DNA of 38,060 nucleotides, taken from NCBI GenBank assembly GCA_016124855.1, contig WGMX01000070.1, forward strand, positions 1 through 38,060. The letters are read 5' to 3'. Shown here in pieces: positions 32,042 through 38,060 of the stretch (position 1 is the first letter of the stretch; every line of letters starts with the position of its first letter). A program made the position numbers and the translations under genes. The stretch comes from Anaerolineaceae bacterium (lineage in GTDB: Bacteria > Chloroflexota > Anaerolineae > Aggregatilineales > Phototrophicaceae). Below the pieces are notes generated by a model. That model did no database searches and had not been told where the DNA came from. It saw only the letters and a list, made by a program, of their open reading frames with translations.

Positions 32042-33274
32042 ATGAATTTCTCGGAAGGCTTTCGTATTGCGCTAACCAGCCTCTTCACCAACCGTATGCG
32101 GGCTGTGCTGACCACACTGGGCATCATCATTGGTGTCGGCGCCGTGGTCGGGCTGACGAGTCTTGGACGCGGCGTACAGGATTATGTAAACGCCCAGTTT
32201 GCTGACTTGGGCGCGAACACCTTAACCGTTTCCTCAACTAAACCGACCAGCCAAACCCGCACTGAAGTCAAGCCGCTGACGAATCATGAGGCGATTGATA
32301 TTTCGCGGCTGCCCGGTGTAAAGCAGGTATCGACGGTTTACAGCGTACCCGGCACTTTGGTGAACGGTACGGAAACGGTATCCCTCAATATGAACGGGGT
32401 CGTAGCGGCTTATGCGGATGTGAACAACTGGCATCCCCGAAACGACGGCGGGCGCTTCATCAGTCAAGCTGATGTGAACGACACCGCGCGGGTGGTTGTG
32501 CTTGGTCAGTCGACGGTAAAGGACTTATTCGGGGATAAAAACTTTAACCCGATTGGTTTGCCAGTACAGATTAACGGGCGCATTTTCACTGTGATTGGTG
32601 TCATGGAAGAACGTTCGGCGGCCTCCCCCGGTGACTTGAATGCTGCCGCTATAATCCCGATCACTACTGCCCAAACCCGTTTATCCGACGCGCGAGTACA
32701 AGGCGGCGACTACAAAGTGACACAGATTCAGGTCGTGGCGAATTCGCAAGCTGAGAATACTACTGTCCTTCAATTGATTAGGGATTACTTGGTCGAAGCG
32801 CACGACATTCTCTATTCCGGCGACGAGGATTTTTCAGTCTCTAATCAGGCGGATTTGTTGAGCAGTATCTCCCAGATTACCGGCTTACTCACGGTGTTTT
32901 TGGGCGGCGTGGCGGGAATTTCACTGCTGGTCGGCGGCATCGGCATCATGAACATCATGCTGGTTTCGGTGACGGAACGCACCCGCGAGATCGGTTTGCG
33001 CAAAGCCGTCGGCGCGCGTGGTAGTGACATCCTTAGCCAATTCTTGATTGAAAGTATCATCCTGTCACTGGTCGGCGGGGCGTTGGGCATCACGCTCGGT
33101 TGGTTGATTACGGTCATCGCCGGTGTGGTCGTACCCGATTTGAAACTTGGATTAACGCTCGACTCCGTCTTGTTAGCAACCGGCGTCAGCAGCTTCGTCG
33201 GCATTTTCTTCGGTCTATACCCTGCCAGTCGTGCGGCACGGATGCGCCCGATTGACGCGTTGAGGTTTGAATAG
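32042..33274 (+). CDS. ABC transporter permease, MacB/FtsX type (first of pair)
   Basis: A 410-residue permease with an N-terminal helix (ALTSLFTNRMRAVLTTLGI and on), a large extracytoplasmic MacB-PCD-like domain, and three C-terminal helices. The cytoplasmic coupling segment TERTREIGLRKAVGA joins GISLLVGGIGIMNIML, the typical MacB/FtsX signature. The C-terminal end R-A-A-R-M-R-P-I-D-A-L-R-F-E is conserved in this type. It is a paralogue of the next gene with near-identical segments at the coupling region, so the two probably form a heterodimer. GAGGA lies about a dozen bases before ATG 32042. The gap to the ATPase is two bases. Confidence 0.92.
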   Translation: MNFSEGFRIALTSLFTNRMRAVLTTLGIIIGVGAVVGLTSLGRGVQDYVNAQFADLGANTLTVSSTKPTSQTRTEVKPLTNHEAIDISRLPGVKQVSTVYSVPGTLVNGTETVSLNMNGVVAAYADVNNWHPRNDGGRFISQADVNDTARVVVLGQSTVKDLFGDKNFNPIGLPVQINGRIFTVIGVMEERSAASPGDLNAAAIIPITTAQTRLSDARVQGGDYKVTQIQVVANSQAENTTVLQLIRDYLVEAHDILYSGDEDFSVSNQADLLSSISQITGLLTVFLGGVAGISLLVGGIGIMNIMLVSVTERTREIGLRKAVGARGSDILSQFLIESIILSLVGGALGITLGWLITVIAGVVVPDLKLGLTLDSVLLATGVSSFVGIFFGLYPASRAARMRPIDALRFE

Positions 33275-33276
33275 TT

Positions 33277-34491
33277 ATGTACGCTTTTAGCGAAAATATT
33301 CGCGTCGCCATGATTGCCTTGCAGATGAATAAGCTGCGGGCGTTCTTGACCATGTTGGGCATCACCATCGGCGTAGCGGCAGTTATCATCTTGATTTCGG
33401 CGGGACAAGGTGTGTCGGTATTTGTGACCAACCAATTTTCGAGTGTGGGTTCCAATTTACTGGTGGCCTTCGCTCAACCAGATAAAAATGGCAAGCTAAC
33501 TTCCTTGACGATGAAGGATGCGACGGCTTTATCCGATCCGCTCAATACCCAAGACCTCAGTAACATCATGCCGGAGAATCTGGTGAATTCAGTCGTGGTC
33601 TATGAGGGCAAATCCACGACGTCGGGTATTCAGGGTGTAACAGCTAACTACCTCAGCATCATGAATCGCAAAATTGTAAATGGTCGCTTCTTCACCCAAG
33701 CCGAGCTTGAGGGCCAAGAACGTGTCGCAGTCGTCAGTAAGGAAATCGTTGACCGTTTATTTGATGGTGTCTCGCCAGTCGGTCGCAATGTTCGTATTGG
33801 CAGTGTGCGTTTTCAGATCATTGGCGTGCTGGATTCGACGAGCGGTGGTTTCGGTGATGGCGCGATACTTGTTCCCATCACGACAGCGCAAGCCCGCTTG
33901 GGTGTCCGGCGTGACGTGACCGGTGATTACCGCATCTCGTTCATCCTGATGCAAGCCCGCGACAGTGACAGCGTAGACGCAGCTATCCAGCAAATCACGC
34001 GCACACTGCGCCAGACGCGGGAAATCAAAGCGGGTGAAAAGGATACGTTCATGGTCGTCAGCCAGAGCAGCGTCATCAGCACGTTAAACAGCGTTATTGG
34101 CCTGTTCACCATTTTTCTCGGTGTGGTCGCGGGGATTTCACTGCTGGTTGGTGGCATCGGTGTCATGAATATTATGCTGGTAACCGTCACCGAACGTACC
34201 CGTGAAATCGGCTTGCGGAAAGCCGTCGGCGCACAAAACCGGGACATCGTGGTTCAGTTCTTGATCGAGGCGATGGCGCTGTCCTTATTCGGTGGGGCAA
34301 TCGGTGTGTTGATCGCGGCAGGTCTGGTGAGCTTAATTGGCGCAGTTGCGACAACGTTTCCCATCAGTCTTCAGCTATCGAGCATCGTTTTGGCGACGGT
34401 TATTTCAGCCAGCGTAGGCATTTTCTTCGGCATTTATCCAGCGCAGCGGGCAGCCAAATTGAACCCGATTGATGCGCTGCGTTATGAATAG
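33277..34491 (+). CDS. ABC transporter permease, MacB/FtsX type (second of pair)
   Basis: A 404-residue paralogue of the preceding permease, with the same layout: N-terminal helix (MLGITIGVAAVIILISAGQGVSVFV), an extracytoplasmic domain and three C-terminal helices. The segment FLGVVAGISLLVGGIGVMN and TERTREIGLRKAVGAQNRD is almost the same as in the first. ATG 33277 lies two bases past the upstream stop, with GAGGT about ten bases before. The likely duplication suggests two different half-transporters sharing one ATPase, with two adaptors. Confidence 0.92.
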   Translation: MYAFSENIRVAMIALQMNKLRAFLTMLGITIGVAAVIILISAGQGVSVFVTNQFSSVGSNLLVAFAQPDKNGKLTSLTMKDATALSDPLNTQDLSNIMPENLVNSVVVYEGKSTTSGIQGVTANYLSIMNRKIVNGRFFTQAELEGQERVAVVSKEIVDRLFDGVSPVGRNVRIGSVRFQIIGVLDSTSGGFGDGAILVPITTAQARLGVRRDVTGDYRISFILMQARDSDSVDAAIQQITRTLRQTREIKAGEKDTFMVVSQSSVISTLNSVIGLFTIFLGVVAGISLLVGGIGVMNIMLVTVTERTREIGLRKAVGAQNRDIVVQFLIEAMALSLFGGAIGVLIAAGLVSLIGAVATTFPISLQLSSIVLATVISASVGIFFGIYPAQRAAKLNPIDALRYE

Positions 34492-34504
34492 GATAAGGTG
34501 AGCA

Positions 34505-35407
34505 ATGGTCATTTTAATGGTGGTAATGGGCGCGGTTTTTGGTCTGCTTTTCCTGCTGAACAGCATCCGCCGTGCTATACAAGGCAGCGAAAAAGTCAGC
34601 TTCTTTGAGACATTGTTGGCCTTTTTAGCAGTGGTGTTTCCTGTGCTAGCGCTGGTGAATAACAGCGCCAGCACCCAACCGCTGCGGCTGGTCAATATGG
34701 CTGCAATCGGTTTAGGTGTGATCGTGGTCGTCGTGAGCATCATCACTTTCCTGATTGAACGGCGTCATTCGGGGCGCAAGCTGTCGCAACGTCGCGGTGT
34801 GTTGGGTTTCGGGTTGGGATTGTTGATCGTCGCGGCAACCTTCATTGTTCCGGTAATATCTAGACTGCAAATGCCAACCCGCGCAGCACTTAATGTCGCG
34901 AGTGCACCAGCCGACGGTAGTAACATCAATGTATCGGCAGTCGGTGCTGGCAATGCGGTCGCTAATAATCCGACAGCGACGTTAGAAAAACCTATAGCCG
35001 TCGTGCCAAGCAATACACCGGATGTCGCCATGCTTCAGATGAGCGCCACGCCAACGCGTTTCCTAAGTCCAATGCCAACCGCGACCAACACACCGTTTGT
35101 CATCGCGACTACGACAGCCGGAACGGTCGAAACTGAAGGTACGATTCAACCCACCGAACAAGCTGCTGCACAGGGTGCGAGGTGTATCGCCGTCGTACGC
35201 CAGAATGTGAATTTACGCAGCGGGCCAGCGACTACCTATGATTTACTCCTGACCATTCCATTTAGCACGACACTGGATGTTAGCGCCAAGAATAAGGCTG
35301 GCGATTGGTGGTTCGTGCGCTATCAAGATAAAACGGGTTGGGTCAGTGGAGAGTATGTCAATGCTGATGCAAACTGCGCGAGCTTACCTGTAAAAGCTGC
35401 TGAATAA
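34505..35407 (+). CDS. Four-helix membrane protein with extracytoplasmic SH3b domain
   Basis: A 300-residue protein. Membrane helices are at about 1-20, 35-52, 64-84 and 98-118. A low-complexity Thr/Pro/Ala-rich linker (about 125-225, with ATPTRFLSPMPTATNTP) leads to an SH3b domain (about 227-293: VNLRSGPATTYDLL, DWWFVRYQDKTGWVSGEYV). SH3b domains bind peptidoglycan or other wall polymers. Two cysteines flank it (C227, C291) and could form a disulfide outside the cell. The start ATG 34505 has AAGGTGA three bases before it, only 13 bases after the second permease, so it belongs to the operon. The linker style is typical of Chloroflexota. Function in the complex is inferred: anchoring to the wall or sensing it. 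Confidence 0.8.
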   Translation: MVILMVVMGAVFGLLFLLNSIRRAIQGSEKVSFFETLLAFLAVVFPVLALVNNSASTQPLRLVNMAAIGLGVIVVVVSIITFLIERRHSGRKLSQRRGVLGFGLGLLIVAATFIVPVISRLQMPTRAALNVASAPADGSNINVSAVGAGNAVANNPTATLEKPIAVVPSNTPDVAMLQMSATPTRFLSPMPTATNTPFVIATTTAGTVETEGTIQPTEQAAAQGARCIAVVRQNVNLRSGPATTYDLLLTIPFSTTLDVSAKNKAGDWWFVRYQDKTGWVSGEYVNADANCASLPVKAAE

Positions 35408-35768
35408 GCCGGTGTAGGGGCGTGAGATGCTGATACCGTACCTAAGCGGGTATTACGATCAAATTTGGAAGTCGGACGCGATAATCATGTTTAACAAATT
35501 GGAACGGAGTACCAATCATACCCCTAACCCCAGCCCTTTTCCCGTAGTAACAGGGCAAGGGAGAAATACGGGAGCACACGTAGGTGCTCCCCTACGCCGG
35601 GTACTCCGTATTAAAAAGTTAAATGTCATTATCGCGTCCCTACACATTTCCACTATTGTGGATATGAATCAACATCTTGTATCCGTCTAAACATTGAACA
35701 ACCCAACCTTGCTTTTGAATAGATTTATTTCGAACGTAAAATAACCTGTGGTAGATGTGTGAGGTTTT
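35408..35768. other. Spacer between efflux operon and regulator genes
   Basis: The spacer of 361 bases contains a MITE-like inverted-repeat element (35474-35639), a shorter partial repeat phrase GTGTAGGGGCG at 35413-35423, and AT-rich DNA up to the regulator start, where its promoter should be. A reading frame of 87 codons at 35427-35690 runs through the inverted repeats and is not considered a gene. Confidence 0.6.
35474..35639. repeat. MITE-like element with 40-bp imperfect terminal inverted repeats
   Basis: The left arm (35474-35513, starting GGACGCGATAAT) and the reverse complement of the right arm (35600-35639) agree at 31 of 40 positions; the outer 12 are identical. The 86-bp core holds a C-rich stretch (CCCCTAACCCCAGCCC, 35521-35536), and a hairpin GGGAGCAC (35570-35577)/GTGCTCCC (35584-35591). 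No transposase is present, so it is non-autonomous or a large palindromic repeat. The outermost phrase GTGTAGGGACGCG also resembles intergenic repeats of other Chloroflexota and cyanobacteria (from memory). Confidence 0.7.
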
Positions 35769-36482
35769 ATGTCAAATAGCAATACGGTTCAACGTATATT
35801 AGTCGTCGATGATGATCGTGAAATCGTTAGATTGGTGCGTGCCTATCTTGAAAAGGAACGCTATCAGGTATTAATCGCCAATGATGGTCAAACCGCGCTG
35901 CATATGGTGCGCCGGGAACATCCGAACCTGATTGTGCTGGATTTGATGCTGCCCGACCGCGACGGATGGGAAATTACCCGTACGATCCGCAACGATTCAA
36001 CGCTACACAGCATTCCCATCATCATGTTGACCGCCCGCATCGAAGACTCGGACAAAATTATCGGCCTAGAACTGGGCGCGGATGATTACATCACTAAGCC
36101 GTTTAACCCGCGTGAAATGGTGGCACGGGTGCGCTCGGTGCTGCGCCGTTCACAGGGCGACGACAATTTCAAAAAGGATACGATCCTCCAATGTGGCGCT
36201 TTGCTCATGGATGTCGGACGGCGTGAGGTCATCATGGATGCCCAACCGGTTGATCTGACCGTAACCGAGTTTGAACTCTTACGGGCGCTGATGGAACATC
36301 CCGGTTACGCCATGACACGCGCGGATTTGATTGAGCGCAGCATGGGTTATGACTATGAGAGTGTCGAACGTTCACTAGACAGCCACATCAAAAATCTACG
36401 AAAGAAGATCGAGCCTGATCCCCGACATCCAACCTACATTCAAACGCTGTACGGTGTGGGCTACCGGTTAGCGGGACCATGA
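35769..36482 (+). CDS. OmpR/PhoB-family response regulator
   Basis: A 237-residue regulator. The receiver domain (9-122) has acid pocket D14/D15/D16 (VVDDD), phospho-acceptor D58 (LIVLDLMLP), switch T88 (MLTAR) and K110 (YITKPF). The C-terminal part (about 135-235) is a winged-helix DNA-binding domain ending R-K-K-I-E-P-D-P-R-H-P-T-Y-I-Q-T-L-Y-G-V-G-Y-R, typical of OmpR/PhoB. GAGGT lies five bases before ATG 35769. It overlaps the kinase gene by four bases (ATGA). Because it follows the efflux operon on the same strand, it probably controls it, though no binding site was identified. Confidence 0.95.
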   Translation: MSNSNTVQRILVVDDDREIVRLVRAYLEKERYQVLIANDGQTALHMVRREHPNLIVLDLMLPDRDGWEITRTIRNDSTLHSIPIIMLTARIEDSDKIIGLELGADDYITKPFNPREMVARVRSVLRRSQGDDNFKKDTILQCGALLMDVGRREVIMDAQPVDLTVTEFELLRALMEHPGYAMTRADLIERSMGYDYESVERSLDSHIKNLRKKIEPDPRHPTYIQTLYGVGYRLAGP

Positions 36483-37885
36483 CTATGAACCGCTTATGGG
36501 TACGTTTGAGCTTCGCCTTTAGTGCGGTGGTTCTCATTTGGGTGATTGTTATCATTCTTGCCAGCAGCGTGATCACCCACAGCGGCATCCGCGAGTCGAT
36601 TGTTTTTGATGATTATCAGTCGCAGGGCGGCCTTGTCGACAGCCTTGAACGCTACTATGCCGAACATGGCAGTTGGGCGAACCTGAAATCAAATGTCGCG
36701 CTGAACACCGAAGAATTCGCAGTCGGTCAGCGCATCGGTCTGGTGCTTATCATCCTCGACCGGCAAGGCAATATCATTTACGACACGTCGGTCGTGCCGC
36801 AGGAACCGCGCTGGCGGGATGTTAGCCAACTGCCTAACCAACTGCCGCTGATGTCCAACGGTCAAACGATCGGTTATATCACCCTTGAAGAACCGAAATC
36901 TCCGTTGAATGTTCGTCCGGGGCTGGCGCGTTTCGTCATTGAAAGCCTGAGCACGGCTCTGGTGATTATGGCGCTGGCGTTGGGCATCATCGGTTTGACC
37001 TTTGGCATTTTGGTCAGCCGGACTTTGACCGCTCCCTTGAACCGTTTAGCTGAGGCCGCACGGGCTATCGGCGCACAAAATCTGAGCCGGCGGGTCAAGG
37101 TGGAAGGAACGAGTGAAGTCAAGGATATGGCGAATGCCTTCAACGAAATGGCATCTGCACTTGAGCAAACCGAAACGCTGCGCCGGAATCTGGTGGCGGA
37201 TGTGGCGCATGAATTACGCACACCGCTGACCGTCTTACAAGGGAATTTGCTGGCTATTTTGGACGAAGTTTACCCGATGGATAATTCGGAAGTCGCCCGT
37301 CTTTATGACCAAACACGTTTGCTCAGCCGTTTAGTCGATGATTTGCACGAACTGAGCCAAGCCGATGCTAATAAACTTCCCCTGGAGTTACATCCGGTTC
37401 AACTGGATGAACTGGTGAATAACACCGCCGCAAAATTTGATTCACTGGCCGAAGCCGAAGGGGTTACGCTTAAGGTTGAGATGGCCGCTAATATGCCGCT
37501 GGTGTTAGCCGACAGCGGGCGTTTGTCCCAAGTTTTGCATAACCTGCTTAATAATGCGTTAGTCCATACCTCCAAAGGTGGTGAGATTACTATTCATACG
37601 GATCATTCGGCGGATAAGGTGAGCTTGCAGGTTAAAGATACGGGCGATGGCATTCCACCTGAAAATCTGCCGTACATTTTCAACCGTTTTTACCGTGTCG
37701 ATTCGTCGCGCAACCGTGATACCGGAGGAACCGGATTGGGTTTAGCGATTGTCAAGGCGCTGGTTGAGGCGCACGGCGGTCGAATCAACGTGACGAGTGA
37801 TGGCAAAATTGGCCAAGGCAGCACGTTTACGGTCGAGCTGCCTATATTAAAGTCCTCTAAAGTTCCAGCTATGGCGAAGGGGTAA
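36479..37885 (+). CDS. Sensor histidine kinase, partner of the OmpR-type regulator
   Basis: A 468-residue kinase. Helix one (about 9-32) and helix two (about 157-180) enclose an extracytoplasmic sensor region of about 125 residues. It is followed by HAMP (about 181-235, LTAPLNRLAEAARAIGAQN), HisKA with phospho-acceptor H244 in ADVAHELRTPLT, and the ATPase domain with N355/N359 in LHNLLNNAL, DTGDGI (387-392) and GGTGLGLAI (416-424). This layout is the EnvZ/BaeS type. The start ATG 36479 overlaps the regulator stop, so both are translated together. The sensor has no recognised ligand domain. Envelope stress or a secreted compound is a reasonable guess given the upstream exporter. Confidence 0.95.
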   Translation: MTMNRLWVRLSFAFSAVVLIWVIVIILASSVITHSGIRESIVFDDYQSQGGLVDSLERYYAEHGSWANLKSNVALNTEEFAVGQRIGLVLIILDRQGNIIYDTSVVPQEPRWRDVSQLPNQLPLMSNGQTIGYITLEEPKSPLNVRPGLARFVIESLSTALVIMALALGIIGLTFGILVSRTLTAPLNRLAEAARAIGAQNLSRRVKVEGTSEVKDMANAFNEMASALEQTETLRRNLVADVAHELRTPLTVLQGNLLAILDEVYPMDNSEVARLYDQTRLLSRLVDDLHELSQADANKLPLELHPVQLDELVNNTAAKFDSLAEAEGVTLKVEMAANMPLVLADSGRLSQVLHNLLNNALVHTSKGGEITIHTDHSADKVSLQVKDTGDGIPPENLPYIFNRFYRVDSSRNRDTGGTGLGLAIVKALVEAHGGRINVTSDGKIGQGSTFTVELPILKSSKVPAMAKG

Positions 37886-37902
37886 AGAACCTCACCCCCT
37901 AT

Positions 37903-37931
37903 CCCCCTCTCCGTGTACAGAGCTGAGGGGG
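37903..37931. repeat. C-rich intergenic hairpin after the kinase
   Basis: CCCCCTC (37903-37909) pairs with GAGGGGG (37925-37931) over a 15-base loop, 18 bases after the kinase stop. The preceding text CTCACCCCCTAT belongs to the same family of C-rich intergenic repeats as those near 9268, 35519 and (on the minus strand) 1556. No T-run follows, so termination is not assured. Confidence 0.5.
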
Positions 37932-37943
37932 CGACAGTAAAAA

Positions 37944-38060
37944 TCAAGCGGGAGGAGCGAGCGCTAAAAAAGCTTGTCGCCCCTCCCGAAATAAGCTCCA
38001 ACGACGAACATAAGAACCATCCGGTTTGCGTTTCAAAGCGGCAGTCAATCCCAGCGCGAG
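37944..38060 (-). CDS. C-terminal end of a minus-strand protein, cut by the window edge
   Basis: On the minus strand the frame is open from the window end to TGA at 37946-37944, giving 38 residues that read like coding sequence: LTAALKRKPDGSYVRRW followed by SLFREGRQAFLALAPPA. It converges with the kinase gene. Its start and family are not visible, so no product is proposed. The same DNA also contains an imperfect inverted repeat (CGGGAGGAGCGA at 37949-37960 and TCGCCCCTCCCG at 37977-37988), which may partly explain it as repeat DNA instead. Confidence 0.4.
   Translation of the reverse strand, partial: LALGLTAALKRKPDGSYVRRWSLFREGRQAFLALAPPA

Noticed and set aside
28352..34491. Standard MacAB-TolC macrolide exporter
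   Set aside because: There are two adaptors and two separate permeases with a stand-alone ATPase and no TolC gene, so the classical name and drug substrate are not justified.
35427..35690. 87-codon plus-strand frame between the exporter operon and the regulator
   Set aside because: It reads through both arms of the inverted-repeat element and the C-rich repeat, has no ribosome site and no family-like sequence.
37690..38001. 103-codon minus-strand frame over the kinase 3' end
   Set aside because: It is in large part an antisense reading of conserved kinase codons; the better minus-strand frame here is the one ending at 37944.
1..38060. CRISPR arrays, tRNA, rRNA or prophage genes
   Set aside because: No regularly spaced repeats, tRNA-like folds, rRNA segments or phage structural genes were recognised on either strand by eye.

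Overview
The window looks like a chromosomal segment of a member of the Chloroflexota, probably Anaerolineae-like. This is inferred from moderate GC, many genes with GTG or TTG starts, a fused transaldolase/phosphoglucose isomerase, a membrane protein with a Thr/Pro-rich linker and SH3b domain, and hairpin repeats scattered between genes. No rRNA or tRNA gene and no CRISPR array was seen, so the assignment rests on gene content and style only.

Layout. 1-1426 is one complete insertion sequence of the IS4 family, with perfect 16-bp terminal inverted repeats; its transposase is split over two reading frames. 1427-2149 is mostly non-coding and ends in a strong terminator. 2150-4721 (minus) is a translationally coupled pair of M16 zinc peptidases, one catalytic and one lacking the zinc site. 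5168-6100 (minus) is an APH-type phosphotransferase. 6464-9244 is a large membrane-bound sensor histidine kinase with no regulator beside it. 9364-13048 holds separate metabolic genes: an alpha/beta hydrolase, a flavodoxin-domain protein, an alpha/alpha-toroid (cyclase-fold) protein, a metallo-beta-lactamase-fold hydrolase and a 63-residue membrane protein. 13176-16040 (minus) is the transaldolase-phosphoglucose isomerase fusion.

16249-24977 is a surface-polysaccharide locus. On the minus strand, four GT-B (family 4) glycosyltransferases run into a flippase, with overlaps or a few bases between the glycosyltransferase genes. Divergently, on the plus strand, come a NodB-type polysaccharide deacetylase, a protein made of two tandem DUF6714-like units, and a sugar-type formyltransferase. 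No initiating sugar transferase or polymerase is visible, so the locus is either partial or scavenges precursors. A major-facilitator exporter with a possible attenuator in its leader (25195-26445) and an MscS-type channel (minus, 26555-27934) converge on a bidirectional terminator.

28352-35407 is a compact six-gene operon: two HlyD/MacA-type adaptors, one MacB/LolD-type ATPase, two paralogous MacB/FtsX-type permeases and a four-helix membrane protein with an extracytoplasmic SH3b domain. It is followed by a 166-bp MITE-like inverted-repeat element and then an OmpR-type response regulator and its histidine kinase (35769-37885), a likely controller of the operon. The last ~120 bases hold the C-terminal end of a convergent minus-strand gene.

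The least explained items are the doubled adaptor/permease exporter with its SH3b partner, the tandem DUF6714 protein inside the polysaccharide locus, the MITE-like element, the split transposase, and the hairpin with T-run between the MFS promoter and its coding region.
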